A stretch of DNA of 64,000 bases from Afipia carboxidovorans OM5 (lineage in GTDB: Bacteria > Pseudomonadota > Alphaproteobacteria > Rhizobiales > Xanthobacteraceae), in assembly GCF_000218565.1 (NCBI RefSeq), contig NC_015684.1:2914001-2978000 (forward strand), read 5' to 3'. This document shows positions 7,518-17,225 of the stretch, in pieces. The notes under the pieces are model-generated. The model worked only from the letters and a program-made list of their open reading frames with translations, made no database searches and was not told where the DNA came from. Position numbers and translations under genes: made by a program. The stretch's first letter is position 1, and each line of letters starts with the position of its first letter.

Positions 7518-8717
7518 TTAGCGCACGCGGCTTTCATCCTCGATGGAGTCGCGGTCCTCTTGCGAAAGCGGCCCGCGCGCAGAAGCACGGCGTGCCTTCT
7601 GCCCGATCGAGCCGGTCACGCCCGGATCGCGCGTCGCGAAGTTGCGCCCGCCTGCGCGCGCGGCAATCTCCTCACCCGACACCGCCGCCGGTTGGCAGAT
7701 CACGCGCCCGCTCGAGCGGCGCATCAGATCCACATGGATGTGATTGTAGTGATAGATGTTGGCGCCCGGCGCGAGCACGGTGGTGAAACGCTGGCAGGCC
7801 GCGCCCTGCACGTCGCGCAGAAAGCCCTGCTCTTCGGGTAATCCCTTCCAGCCGTTCTGCACGGAAATGTATCGTCCGTCGGCCAGCGTGAAACCGGCAA
7901 CATCGAGCGCATTGCCGAATGCATGTTCGGAAATCCGTGCGTTCGGATTTCCGTTCATGCCGCGGCACGAATAAGCCGAGATCTGTTTGATCTCGACGAC
8001 GCGCGCACCGAACCAGCGGATCGCCGCAGGCTGCACCGCTTCCGAAAGCCAGCGATCGAGCGCGGAGACGACGGGACATGAGAGTGTCGCCGCGGGCTTC
8101 AACGCAACGGGGCCGAACGCCTCCACCGCGCGGCCGCTGCCAAGCCGATGCGATGTATAAGGCGCGGGTGGCTGTGCACCGCGATATTGCTGCTGAGGCG
8201 GCATGCTCCGCCCATAAGGTGCGGCCGCATGACCGGCGCTGCCTTGCGAATACTCTTCGCCGGCAACGGCATCCTCATCGTCAGGCGGCACTTGCGCATT
8301 CAGCGGCACCGGATCGCCGGACGGTACATAACCACCCTGCGATGGTGCAGCGGACGGCCGCGCATAGGACGGCTGCGGCTGTTGATAGGTTGACGAGGGT
8401 TGCGAGACCGGCCAGCGCGGCGCACCCGCGATCGATCCGGGCGGACGCAATTCGCCGGCATAGCCGAGCGAACTGCTCATCTCACCAAGTGCCGCAACCT
8501 TCAATGGGAATTGCGCGCCGCAAACTCCGGGACCGGAGATCGGGTTGATGCGAACGATGTCCGCGCTTTCCTTGACTTCCCCGGATTTCAGGCATGCCTG
8601 TTCCGCCTCGGCCCGCCAGGGTTCGCGTACCGCGCTTTGAAAAAAGCCACGGCCGCACCCCGCAAGGGAAACGAGGGCAAGGGAGCCGACGATGAACAAA
8701 CTTACTCCGCGTGCCAT
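7518..8717 (-). CDS. Extensin-like C-terminal domain lipoprotein
   Basis: Protein of 399 residues with a lipoprotein signal: hydrophobic GVSLFIVGSLALVSLAGC, lipobox LAGC, Cys21. A long Pro/Gln/Ser/Tyr-rich linker (about 80-190) leads to the extensin-like C-terminal domain (about 210-360: VSALDRWLSEAVQPAAIRWFG...ISAYSCRGMNGN...SEHAFGNALDVAGF...HYNHIHVDLM). The paired H-x-x-x-x-x-x-D and HxH motifs resemble the zinc site of LAS (VanY/MepA-like) peptidases, so a role in cleaving or binding peptidoglycan peptides is plausible but inferred. The frame is open to 8888; the ATG at 8717 is preferred because it gives an intact lipoprotein signal. Confidence 0.85.
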   Translation of the reverse strand: MARGVSLFIVGSLALVSLAGCGRGFFQSAVREPWRAEAEQACLKSGEVKESADIVRINPISGPGVCGAQFPLKVAALGEMSSSLGYAGELRPPGSIAGAPRWPVSQPSSTYQQPQPSYARPSAAPSQGGYVPSGDPVPLNAQVPPDDEDAVAGEEYSQGSAGHAAAPYGRSMPPQQQYRGAQPPAPYTSHRLGSGRAVEAFGPVALKPAATLSCPVVSALDRWLSEAVQPAAIRWFGARVVEIKQISAYSCRGMNGNPNARISEHAFGNALDVAGFTLADGRYISVQNGWKGLPEEQGFLRDVQGAACQRFTTVLAPGANIYHYNHIHVDLMRRSSGRVICQPAAVSGEEIAARAGGRNFATRDPGVTGSIGQKARRASARGPLSQEDRDSIEDESRVR

Positions 8718-8860
8718 GCGCGCAGGGTCTGCGAATAAACTTAAAGACTTATCAACGGCTTGCTTTTCAGATTCTTTTAACCACGATGGGCGCTCCAAAC
8801 GTGCAACCGCGCTCGCATCGCGTGCGCCGTCAATCCTCCACTCGCCGCAAGGCCTTTCGC

Positions 8861-10411
8861 ATGCGCTTGAAATCCATTGCGATCGCAATCCTGATCCTGG
8901 GCGGCTCGTTTTACGCGAGCCTCACGGCGATGGACTGGCTGTGGCCGCCGCGCGCGAGCCGGCCCGCTCTTGAAAAATTGCCGCCACTGCCGCCGATCGC
9001 GCGGCGTTCGGAATTCATCACACCGATTGTCGTTCCGCTCACCGTGATCGCCTCGACGCTTGAGCGCGCCGCACCGCGCGATTTCGGCGGCAAGGCTGAC
9101 AATCCCGCAAGCCAGCTTCTCACCGATTCCGACATCGACTGGCACGTCAGCCGCGGCACCATGACGGCAACCGGCGCGCAGAATGCGCTCAACGTCTCGA
9201 CACCGCTCGCAGGCAAGCTCATCGTCACCGGCTCGCTCTCCACAGCTTCCGGCACGCCGCTCAACAACGCACTCGGCAATCTTCTCGGCGCGAAAGCGGC
9301 CCAGCAGCTCGGCAACATCTCGATCAAGTCGCTCAATGCGAATGCGGCAATCAACGGCACCGCGACCGCAACCGCGCGGCCGCGCCTCACCACCGACTGG
9401 CATCTCGATCCGCAATTGTCCGCGCAGGTGACGCTCGCCAACAACAGCCTCTCGGTCGCCGGTGCGAAAGTCGCCGTGCCCGCGCAGGTGAAGCCCGTCA
9501 TCGACAGAACGGTGAACGAACAGGTCGATCGCCTGCAGCAGCGGCTGCGCGCCGACGACAGCTTCCGCCGCGCCATGCGCGAGCAATGGGCCAGCATCTG
9601 CCGCTCGATCCCACTACCTTCGCCTGCGTCCGGTGCGCCGCCGCTCTATCTCGAGATGCGGCCTGTGAAGGCGCTCGCCGCACAACCGCAGATCGACAAC
9701 GCCGCCGTGACACTCACGGTCGGGCTGCAGGCCGAGACGCGCATCGTCAATCACGCGACGACGCCGCGCTGCCCGTTCCCCGAAGTTCTCGACATTCAGT
9801 CCGCGCTCGGCGGTGGCCGCATCAATGTCGGCGTGCCGATCGATCTGCCGTTCGCGCAGCTTGGCCAGATCGCGGAAGCCGAACTTAAGGATCGCGTCTT
9901 TCCCGAAGATGGCAGCGGCGCCATCGAGGCGCGGATCAAGAGCGTCGATGTCGATGCGAGCGGCGACCGGCTTCTGGTGTCGCTGCTCGTGCACGCAACG
10001 GAAACGACGAGTTGGTTCGGCCTCGGTGCTGACGCCGTCGTGCGGATCTGGTGCAAGCCGGTGCTCGATGCGAACGCGCAGGTTTTGCGCCTCACCGATC
10101 TTTCGGTTGCCGTCACATCGGACGCCGCCTTCGGTTTGTTCGGCGCGCTCGCCCAGCGCGCCGCGCCTTATCTCGCGCAAGCCCTCGAACAGCACGCGAC
10201 AATCGATCTGAAACAACTCTCCTCCGGCGTGCAGCAAAAACTCGCGGGCCTGATCGGCGATCTGCAGGCGGATCAGAGCGGCGTGAGGGTCAAGGCCAAC
10301 GTCACCGATGTGCGCCTTGGCGAAATTTCTTTCGACTCGACGACGCTGCGCGTGATCGCTGAAGCAAACGGCACGGTCCACGTCACAGTGACGCAACTGC
10401 CTGCGCTCTGA
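8861..10411 (+). CDS. DUF4403 family protein, membrane-anchored
   Basis: Protein of 516 residues with an N-terminal membrane anchor (residues about 3-20, RLKSIAIAILILGGSFYASL) and then a long beta-rich region. Repeated motifs such as SDIDWHVSRGTMTATG, LIVTGSLS and WHLDPQLSAQVTL, plus a conserved Cys pair (WASICRSIP, TPRCPFPE), match the DUF4403 family, whose function is unknown. Some members resemble lipid-binding TULIP-like folds, but I cannot confirm that here. Transcribed away from the extensin-like lipoprotein, with starts about 145 bases apart. Upstream in-frame starts exist at 8786 and 8711, but they would overlap the divergent promoter area. Confidence 0.8.
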   Translation: MRLKSIAIAILILGGSFYASLTAMDWLWPPRASRPALEKLPPLPPIARRSEFITPIVVPLTVIASTLERAAPRDFGGKADNPASQLLTDSDIDWHVSRGTMTATGAQNALNVSTPLAGKLIVTGSLSTASGTPLNNALGNLLGAKAAQQLGNISIKSLNANAAINGTATATARPRLTTDWHLDPQLSAQVTLANNSLSVAGAKVAVPAQVKPVIDRTVNEQVDRLQQRLRADDSFRRAMREQWASICRSIPLPSPASGAPPLYLEMRPVKALAAQPQIDNAAVTLTVGLQAETRIVNHATTPRCPFPEVLDIQSALGGGRINVGVPIDLPFAQLGQIAEAELKDRVFPEDGSGAIEARIKSVDVDASGDRLLVSLLVHATETTSWFGLGADAVVRIWCKPVLDANAQVLRLTDLSVAVTSDAAFGLFGALAQRAAPYLAQALEQHATIDLKQLSSGVQQKLAGLIGDLQADQSGVRVKANVTDVRLGEISFDSTTLRVIAEANGTVHVTVTQLPAL

Positions 10412-10617
10412 GCGCGGTTCCCGGCGGGTCCAGCGCAGTTCCGATAGCTCCGTCGGAAAATGCACTATGTCGCCGCGCCGCTCCAAATGACATGATTTTT
10501 CCACATTATCGGCTCATCAGCCGAGCTTGAATATATTGCCCTTTTTCGGGCACCGCCGTTCGTGAATCGGCCCCGGTCCGCCGGGTTCAAAACTCACGTC
10601 ATTTCAGGGACTTTCAC

Positions 10618-11112
10618 ATGAAAAGCTTTGCACTCGCAGCCGTTGCGTTGTTGTCGGTCATTCCGGGTGCACAGGCAGAGGGCGAAGCTTATCGCGCCAT
10701 GGTGGAGCGCCATGCCGCTGCCCAAGGCGTGCCGCCCGAACTCGTCCATCGCGTCATCATGCGCGAGAGCCGATATAATCCGCGCGCCGTTCACGCCGGC
10801 AATTACGGCATGATGCAGATCAAGCTGCAGACCGCACGCGGCCTCGGCTATACCGGTACGGCGCAAGGCCTGCTCGATCCCGAAACAAATCTCACTTATG
10901 CCGTGAAGTATCTTGCCGGTGCCTATCGCACTGCCGGCGGCAATCATGACCGCGCGGTTTCGTACTATGCCGGCGGCTATTACTACGCTGCGAAGCGGCA
11001 GCGCCTGCGACAGGCCAACGCCACCATGACGGCAAGCACCGAGGCCATGCCTCTCGATCTCACGCCGGTCTTCGAGACCAAGCCGGTGCGGCGCCGTCAT
11101 CACCGGCGCTGA
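10618..11112 (+). CDS. Lytic transglycosylase, SLT domain
   Basis: Secreted 164-residue muramidase-like enzyme. Residues 1-20 are a signal peptide ending AQA. The SLT domain has the catalytic Glu50 in HRVIMRESRYNP, followed by NYGMMQIKLQTARGLGY, LDPETNLTYAVKYLAGAYR and a Tyr/Gly-rich stretch AVSYYAGGYYYAAK. It cuts glycan strands to form 1,6-anhydro-muropeptides in the periplasm. The protein is short, carrying the catalytic domain and a basic tail (KPVRRRHHRR). It is a single gene with its own upstream region of 206 bases. Confidence 0.9.
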   Translation: MKSFALAAVALLSVIPGAQAEGEAYRAMVERHAAAQGVPPELVHRVIMRESRYNPRAVHAGNYGMMQIKLQTARGLGYTGTAQGLLDPETNLTYAVKYLAGAYRTAGGNHDRAVSYYAGGYYYAAKRQRLRQANATMTASTEAMPLDLTPVFETKPVRRRHHRR

Positions 11113-11124
11113 GAGACTTCGCTT

Positions 11125-11565
11125 TTAAACTGAAGTCGTCGACTGCACCGAAATCGGCTGCGGCTTGCCGCTATCGTCGATCGCGACGTAAGTGAAGTTA
11201 CCGTCGGTCACGAGAATGATGTCCGTCTCGTTGCGCCGCTGCACCCACGCCTCGACACGCACCGTGATCGATGTGCGCCCGACACGCACCTGCGTGCCAT
11301 AGACGGACACAAGATCGCCCACAAACACCGGCTTGCGGAAGGTCATCGCCTCGATCGCGACAGTGACGTTGCGCGCGAGCGTCGTCTTGTAGGCGAATAC
11401 GCTGCCCGCAAGATCCATCTGGCTCAACAGCCAGCCGCCGAAAATATCGCCGTTCTGGTTGGTGTCGGCCGGCATCGCGATGGTGCGCACGCACAACTCG
11501 CCTTGCGGGCTGCAACCTTGCCCGGGGTGAACGACTTCATGTCCGGTGACGGGCGCATCTGTCAT
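11125..11565 (-). CDS. Acyl-CoA thioesterase, YciA type hotdog fold
   Basis: 146 residues of the hotdog superfamily (HotDog ACOT type). The motif ADTNQNGDIFGGWLLSQMDLAGS at about 34-56 is the acyl-CoA thioesterase signature, with Asn/Asp and Gln/Asp active-site residues in it; FRKPVFVGDLVSVY follows in the second half. It would hydrolyse acyl-CoA to free acid and CoA. It is the last gene of the beta-oxidation operon, 21 bases after fadB, so it may drain CoA esters when oxidation stalls. Chain-length preference cannot be read from sequence. Confidence 0.87.
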   Translation of the reverse strand: MTDAPVTGHEVVHPGQGCSPQGELCVRTIAMPADTNQNGDIFGGWLLSQMDLAGSVFAYKTTLARNVTVAIEAMTFRKPVFVGDLVSVYGTQVRVGRTSITVRVEAWVQRRNETDIILVTDGNFTYVAIDDSGKPQPISVQSTTSV

Positions 11566-11586
11566 TGCAGCAACCTGTAATCGATT

Positions 11587-13668
11587 TCAGCGAAACGTCG
11601 CCCAGCCGGCATCCGGCTTGAAGCGCTCACCGTATTTCTCCGCCAGCACCAAGAGCGCGTTGGCGACATTCTCCGGCCCACGCTCGCGTGCGTAGTTGAG
11701 CGGCCCGCCGCGGAACGGCGCATAGCCGGTGCCGAAGATCATCGCGCCGTCCACCGTATCGGGATTGTCGACGATGCCTTCACGCAAACAGGCGACGCAG
11801 ACGTTCGACATCGGCAGCACAAGGCGATCGGTCATTTCCGGCGTGGCGTGAACATGGGCATGGCCCTTCTGCACGCGGCCGTCCTTCCATTCGTAGAATC
11901 CGCGTCCGGTCTTGCGACCGAGTTCGCCCTTCGCGACCTTGTCGCGCAACCAGTCAGGCGCAACCGGAATGGAATCGCCAAGCTTGGCGCGCAACTCATC
12001 GCCGACCGCAAGACAGATATCGAGGCCGACCTGATCGGCGAGTTCGATCGGGCCCATCGGCATGCCGAACTTTTCCGCCGCCTCGTCGATGGTGAGTTTG
12101 TCCACCTTCTCGTCGAGCATCAGCAGCGCTTCCATCAGATACGGCATCAGCGCGCGGTTGACGAGGAAGCCCGGCGAACTCTTCACCGGCAGCGGCAGGC
12201 GATCGATTCCACCGACGAACTTCATCGCGGTCGCAAGCGCCTCCTGATCGACCTGATCGTGGCTGATCACTTCAACCAGTTGCAGCCGCGACACCGGATT
12301 GAAGAAATGGATGCCGAGCAATCGCTCCGGCCGCTGCAGCGAGGCGCGCAACTCCTCGAGCGGAATGCTGGACGTGTTGGTCGCGAGGATGGCGTCCGGC
12401 CGCATCACTTTTTCAAGGCCGGCATAAATCGATTGCTTGAGCTGCAACTTCTCCGGCACGGCCTCGATGATGAGATCCGCCTGCTTTGCGCCTTCTCCCG
12501 TCATGTCCGGAATCAAACGATCAAGCGTGTCGCGCTGGGCAATGCGGCCGCGGGCGATCTTCGCAAACAGATCTGCCGCGCGCTTCATCGCATTCGCAAT
12601 CGCCGCCGGCTGCATGTCGGCAAGCGTCACGCGCAGGCCCTGATGCGCGCACCACGACGCAATGTCGCCGCCCATCGCACCGGCGCCGATCACATGGACA
12701 TGCCTGATCTTGCTCTTGCCGCCCGCGAGCTTCTTCATCTCGTCGCGCAGGAAGAACACACGAATGAGATTCTGCGCGGTCGACGTCACCATCAGTTTGG
12801 CGAAGGACGGCTTCTCCGCCGCCAGCATGTCGGCGCGGTTGCCGCCGTGCTTCTCCCACAGATCGATCAGCGCGTAGGGCGCGGGGTAATTCTCCTGTGG
12901 CGCTTTATTGGCAGCCTCCTTACGCATGCGCGAAGCCAGCAGCTTGCGGGCCGGACCAAGGTTCATCAACGTCGTCAGCTTCAAGCGCTTGCGCTTCAGG
13001 CGACCGAAGATCGCATCCTTCACTGCATTGCGAACGTGGCGCTCCTGCGTCACAGCATCGACAAGGCCGAGCGCCTTCGCTTTGCGCGCCTCGACGGTCT
13101 TGCCCGTCAGCATCATGGTCATCGCTTCGAGCGGATTGAACAGATGCGTTGCGCGCGCCGTGCCGCCAAAGCCCGGATGCAGGCCGAGCAATATTTCCGG
13201 GAATCCGAAGCGTGCGCCTTCGATCGCGATCCGCATGTTGCAGGCGAGCACGACCTCAAGCCCGCCGCCGAGGCAGAAGCCGTGGATTACCGCGACCGTC
13301 GGCAGCTTGATGTTCTCAAGCCGGTTGAGAATGTCATGCCCGTGACCAAGCTGCTGCTCGACGATGCTGACATCGGAGAGACCGCGGAATTCATTGATGT
13401 CCGCACCCGCGATGAAGCCGGAGCGCTTGGCCGAGCGCAGCACAAGCCCGCTCGGGCGCTCGCTCTCCAGCACCGAGAGGATCTGCGAGAATTCTTCCAG
13501 CACCTCGCTCGACAACGTGTTGGCGCTTGCGCCTTCGCGGTCGAACAGCAGCCAGGCGATTCCGTCTTCGTCGCGCGTCAACTTGAAATGGCGATAAGGT
13601 CCGGACGACGGCTCAGGCCCGAGTTCAAGGACGTGGTCCTTCATCGCATTGAGGATTTTGCTGTCCAT
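11587..13668 (-). CDS. fadB: Fatty-acid oxidation multifunctional enzyme (enoyl-CoA hydratase / 3-hydroxyacyl-CoA dehydrogenase)
   Basis: 693-residue alpha subunit of the beta-oxidation complex. Residues about 15-200 are a crotonase domain (RSAKRSGFIAGADINEF and CLGGGLEVVLACNMRIA give the oxyanion hole and Glu region). An NAD-binding dehydrogenase domain follows with the Rossmann loop VIGAGAMGGDIASW near 330, then the 3HCDH C-terminal domains (NTSSIPLEELRASL; GIHFFNPVSRLQLVEVI with the catalytic His; PGFLVNRALMPYLMEAL). Hydrates enoyl-CoA and oxidises the 3-hydroxyacyl-CoA. It follows fadA by 9 bases in the same operon. FadJ-type naming is equally possible. Confidence 0.93.
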   Translation of the reverse strand: MDSKILNAMKDHVLELGPEPSSGPYRHFKLTRDEDGIAWLLFDREGASANTLSSEVLEEFSQILSVLESERPSGLVLRSAKRSGFIAGADINEFRGLSDVSIVEQQLGHGHDILNRLENIKLPTVAVIHGFCLGGGLEVVLACNMRIAIEGARFGFPEILLGLHPGFGGTARATHLFNPLEAMTMMLTGKTVEARKAKALGLVDAVTQERHVRNAVKDAIFGRLKRKRLKLTTLMNLGPARKLLASRMRKEAANKAPQENYPAPYALIDLWEKHGGNRADMLAAEKPSFAKLMVTSTAQNLIRVFFLRDEMKKLAGGKSKIRHVHVIGAGAMGGDIASWCAHQGLRVTLADMQPAAIANAMKRAADLFAKIARGRIAQRDTLDRLIPDMTGEGAKQADLIIEAVPEKLQLKQSIYAGLEKVMRPDAILATNTSSIPLEELRASLQRPERLLGIHFFNPVSRLQLVEVISHDQVDQEALATAMKFVGGIDRLPLPVKSSPGFLVNRALMPYLMEALLMLDEKVDKLTIDEAAEKFGMPMGPIELADQVGLDICLAVGDELRAKLGDSIPVAPDWLRDKVAKGELGRKTGRGFYEWKDGRVQKGHAHVHATPEMTDRLVLPMSNVCVACLREGIVDNPDTVDGAMIFGTGYAPFRGGPLNYARERGPENVANALLVLAEKYGERFKPDAGWATFR

Positions 13669-13677
13669 CGCCGTTTC

Positions 13678-14961
13678 CTAAACCGTCTCGATCAACATGG
13701 CGCCGCCGAGGCCGCCGCCGATACATTCCGTCGCAACGCCGCGCCTGGTGCCGAGGCGATGCATCGCATTGACAAGATGCAACACGATACGATTTCCGCT
13801 GGTGCCAACCGGGTGGCCGAGGCTGATCGCGCCGCCATCGACATTGAGTTTGGCTCGGTCGATCTCACCGGCCGCGCCATCAAGCCCCAGAACTTCGCGA
13901 CAGAACTTGTCGTCCTTCCACGCAGCAAGGCAGGCCAGCACCTGCGAAGCGAACGCTTCGTTGATCTCCCACGTCTCGATATCGTGGATCGTCATATTGT
14001 TGCGCTTGAGAAGCCGGTTCGACGACAGTACCGGGCCAAAGCCCATCACCGTCGGATCGAGTCCCGACCATGCGCTATCAATGATGCGGGCTTTTGGCTT
14101 CAGCCCGTATTTCTTGACCGCATCTTCCGACGCCAGAATGGTCCAGCATGCGCCGTCAGTAATCTGCGAGGAATTGCCCGGCGTCACCTGCCCCCATGGC
14201 CGCTCGAAAGCGGGCTTGAGCTTCGCAAGCTTCTCCATCGAGGAATCGGGGCGCACGCCGTCGTCGTGATCGTAATACTTGCCCTTGCGGTCGAAGGCGG
14301 TTTCGACTTCGCCCTTGAGGAAGCCTTGCGCCTGTGCGTTCGCCAGCCGTTGATGGCTTTCCACGGCATAGGCGTCAGCCTGTTCGCGCGTGATGCCCAT
14401 CAGATGCGCGATCACCTCCGCCGTCTGCCCCATGTTGAGGTCGGTGACGGGGTCCGTCAATCCGCGTTCGAGCCCGATGATCGGCTTGAAGTAAGACGGG
14501 CGCAGCTTGAAGAAAGCCGCGAGCTTCGCAAGCGTGGTGCGCGCCGTCGCAAGGCCGGCGAACCAGCGCACGCCAGATTGCGGAAACACCAGCGGCGAAT
14601 AGCTCAACGCCTCCGCACCGCCGGCAAGGATCATGTCCGCCTGCCCGGCCTGAATGTAGCGATAGGCGGTGTCGATCGACTGCATGCCGGAGCCGCAGTT
14701 GATCTGCACGCCGAAAGCGACCATGTCCTCGCCCATGCCGAGGCGCAGCGCGGCGACACGGGCGGGATTGACTTCATCGGCAATCACGTTGACGCAGCCG
14801 AGAATGACCTGATCGAAGTCGGAAGATTTGAACGGCTGTCGCGCCAGCAGCGGACGGCCCGCCTGCACGGCAAGATCGACCGGCGTGAACGGACCCGGAC
14901 CGCCTTGCGCCTTCAGAAACGGCGTGCGGCTACCATCGATAATATAGACAGGACGGGACAT
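13678..14961 (-). CDS. fadA: Acetyl-CoA C-acyltransferase (thiolase), FadA/FadI type
   Basis: 427-residue thiolase that splits 3-ketoacyl-CoA with CoA, releasing acetyl-CoA. The acylation nucleophile is Cys89 in QINCGSGMQSID; the second catalytic Cys is in ECIGGGLGGAMLI near the C-terminus, and the catalytic His is in ISLGHPVGTSGNRI. EINEAFASQVLA is also typical. The ATG shares one base with the fadE stop (TGATG), so translation is coupled. The length is closer to FadI (about 436) than to E. coli FadA (387), so it may act with the large fadB product as an anaerobic- or long-chain-type complex. Confidence 0.93.
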   Translation of the reverse strand: MSRPVYIIDGSRTPFLKAQGGPGPFTPVDLAVQAGRPLLARQPFKSSDFDQVILGCVNVIADEVNPARVAALRLGMGEDMVAFGVQINCGSGMQSIDTAYRYIQAGQADMILAGGAEALSYSPLVFPQSGVRWFAGLATARTTLAKLAAFFKLRPSYFKPIIGLERGLTDPVTDLNMGQTAEVIAHLMGITREQADAYAVESHQRLANAQAQGFLKGEVETAFDRKGKYYDHDDGVRPDSSMEKLAKLKPAFERPWGQVTPGNSSQITDGACWTILASEDAVKKYGLKPKARIIDSAWSGLDPTVMGFGPVLSSNRLLKRNNMTIHDIETWEINEAFASQVLACLAAWKDDKFCREVLGLDGAAGEIDRAKLNVDGGAISLGHPVGTSGNRIVLHLVNAMHRLGTRRGVATECIGGGLGGAMLIETV

Positions 14962-17225
14962 CAGTTTGCGGCCCTTTCCGCCGTTGCGGGCGCAGGATGG
15001 TGCTGGCTGGCAATCGGGGACAGCGCTTCCGGTGCGAAGTCGTCGACTTCGATCACCTTCGCTACCGCCTCCTTCGCCGCCGTCAGCGCCTCGACATCCG
15101 CTGCCGTGATGATGCTACGCGAAGCCGCCTCCTGCCAGTCGCGAATATGAGCGGCACGCAACCGCTTTTCAATCGGTTCGTTCGCCACGACAAGGCGGAA
15201 GGCATGCTCGAGCCGGGCCAGCGGCCCGTCGTCGTTCGCACCCGCATGGTAGAGCCCGGCGGTGAGGCGGTCGCGTTCGGCCGAAGGCGACAGGATCATC
15301 TGCGCGCACTGATGCACGACCTTGTCGGATGGCCCGAGCGCCCGCGGCCCGAACGGCTGCACGACGAATTTCAACAGCCACGCGATCGGCCGGTTCGGCA
15401 GATTGGCGAGCACCTCGGCAAAGCGCAATTCCATGGTGCGGATGCCGTTTGCCATCACCCAGCGCAGCGCCGGCAGATCGGCCTGCTGACGGCCCTCGTC
15501 CTCCCAGCGCTTCAGCGCTGCCGACAGAAGATAAAGCTCGGAGAGAATGTCGCCGAAGCGCGCCGAGAGCATTTCCTTGCGCTTCAATGCACCGCCGAGC
15601 GTCAGCAGCGCCATGTCGGCGCCGAGCGCAAACGCGGACGCATAACGCGAGAGCTGGCGATAATAGCCGATGACCGGGCCGGCATCCGGCGCGGGTGCGA
15701 ACAGCCCGCCGGTCCAGCTTCGTCCCCACGCGCGAAACAGGTTCGCGAAGGCGTGGCCGACATGTTTCCAGAATGCACTGTCGAATGCGTCGAGCCCGGC
15801 CGCCTTGTCCGGGTTGCCGATCGCGTTGATTTCCTGCAGCAGATAAGGGTGCGCGCGCGTCGCGCCCTGCCCGAAAACAATGAGATTGCGCGTGAGAATG
15901 TTCGCGCCTTCGACCGTGATCGCGACCGGCACCGAGCGATAAAGGTTGCCCATGTAGTTCTGCGGGCCTTCGATGATCGCCTTGCCGCCGTGAATATCCA
16001 TCCCATCGTCGACGACGGTGCGCAGCCGCTCGGTGGCGTGCAGCTTCATGATGCCTGAGATCACGGCCGGATGCTTGCCCTGATTGAGCGCAGCACAGGT
16101 GAGCCGCCGCGCGGCGTCGAGCTGATAGGCCGTACCCGCGATGCGCGCCAGTGGCTCCTCGATACCCTCGAACTTGCCGATCGGCACCTTGAACTGCTCG
16201 CGCACCCGCGCGTAGGCACCAGCGGTGCGCGCGCAATAGGCGGCACCCGAGGCGGATTGCGAGGGCAATGAAATGCCGCGACCGGCCGCAAGCGCGCTCA
16301 TCAGCATCTTCCAGCCCTGGCCGATCCGTGCCTGACCGCCGATGATGTAATCCATCGGAATGAAAACGTCCTTGCCCCAGTTCGGTCCGTTCTGAAACAC
16401 CTGCATCGCTGGCAGATGCCGCTGGCCGATGGTGACGCCGGGAAGATCGGTCGGGATTAGCGCAACCGTGATGCCGAGGTCTTCCTGACTGCCGATGAGA
16501 TGATCGGGATCGCGCGCCTTGAAGGCGAGACCGAGCAGCGTCGCGACCGGCCCGAGCGTGATGTAACGCTTGTGCCAGTTCAAACGAAGACCGAGCATCT
16601 CCTGCCCCTCGAACACGCCTTTGCAGATCACACCGGTGTCGGTCATCGAAGCCGCATCGGAGCCTGCATCGGGACTGGTGAGACCGAAGCAGGGAATCTC
16701 ACGCCCGCTTGCCAAACCCGGCAGCCATTTATCTTGTTGCTCTTTTGTACCGAATTTCATCAAGAGCTCGCCCGGCCCGAGCGAGTTCGGCACCATGACG
16801 CTGACGGCCGCGGTGATCGAGCGCGAAGACAGTTTGCGGATCACTTCCGAATGCGCGAACGGCGAGAAGCCAAGGCCACCGAACTCCTTCGGAATGATCA
16901 TGCCCAAGAATTTCTTCGCCTTGATGAAGTCCCAGACGTCCGGCGGCAGGTCGCGCCATTCCCAATTGACCTTCCAGTCGTCGATCATTGCGCAGAGTTC
17001 GTCGACGGGCCCGGCGAGAAACGCCTGCTCTTCCTCGGTCAGCGTCGCCGGTGCAGTAGCAAGCAGCTTCGACCAATCCGGATTACCGGTGAAGAGATCG
17101 GCATCCCACCACACATCGCCCGCCTCCAGCGCCTCGCGCTCGGTGTCGGACATCGCCGGCAGCGCCTTATGCGCCCAGGCAAAGATCGGGCGCGTGAGGA
17201 CATCACGGCGGAAAGAGAAACTCAT
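14961..17225 (-). CDS. fadE: Acyl-CoA dehydrogenase FadE
   Basis: 754-residue flavoenzyme that starts each beta-oxidation cycle. The N-terminal ACAD domain contains KEFGGLGFSPFAHSEVIRKLSSRS and CFGLTSPDAGSDAASM, the middle beta domain DVFIPMDYIIGGQARIGQGW, and the C-terminal helical domain with LTCAALNQGKHPAVISGIMKLHATER; a DUF1974-type extension covers the last 280 residues, as in E. coli FadE (814 residues). The substrate is inferred to be medium- to long-chain acyl-CoA. First gene of the operon with fadA, fadB and the thioesterase. A regulator binding site was not identified upstream. Confidence 0.93.
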   Translation of the reverse strand: MSFSFRRDVLTRPIFAWAHKALPAMSDTEREALEAGDVWWDADLFTGNPDWSKLLATAPATLTEEEQAFLAGPVDELCAMIDDWKVNWEWRDLPPDVWDFIKAKKFLGMIIPKEFGGLGFSPFAHSEVIRKLSSRSITAAVSVMVPNSLGPGELLMKFGTKEQQDKWLPGLASGREIPCFGLTSPDAGSDAASMTDTGVICKGVFEGQEMLGLRLNWHKRYITLGPVATLLGLAFKARDPDHLIGSQEDLGITVALIPTDLPGVTIGQRHLPAMQVFQNGPNWGKDVFIPMDYIIGGQARIGQGWKMLMSALAAGRGISLPSQSASGAAYCARTAGAYARVREQFKVPIGKFEGIEEPLARIAGTAYQLDAARRLTCAALNQGKHPAVISGIMKLHATERLRTVVDDGMDIHGGKAIIEGPQNYMGNLYRSVPVAITVEGANILTRNLIVFGQGATRAHPYLLQEINAIGNPDKAAGLDAFDSAFWKHVGHAFANLFRAWGRSWTGGLFAPAPDAGPVIGYYRQLSRYASAFALGADMALLTLGGALKRKEMLSARFGDILSELYLLSAALKRWEDEGRQQADLPALRWVMANGIRTMELRFAEVLANLPNRPIAWLLKFVVQPFGPRALGPSDKVVHQCAQMILSPSAERDRLTAGLYHAGANDDGPLARLEHAFRLVVANEPIEKRLRAAHIRDWQEAASRSIITAADVEALTAAKEAVAKVIEVDDFAPEALSPIASQHHPAPATAERAAN

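Noticed and set aside
11848..15150. 1100-codon plus-strand frame
   Set aside because: Antisense to fadB and fadA. Composition is typical of reverse-strand shadows, and the minus-strand genes have all family motifs.
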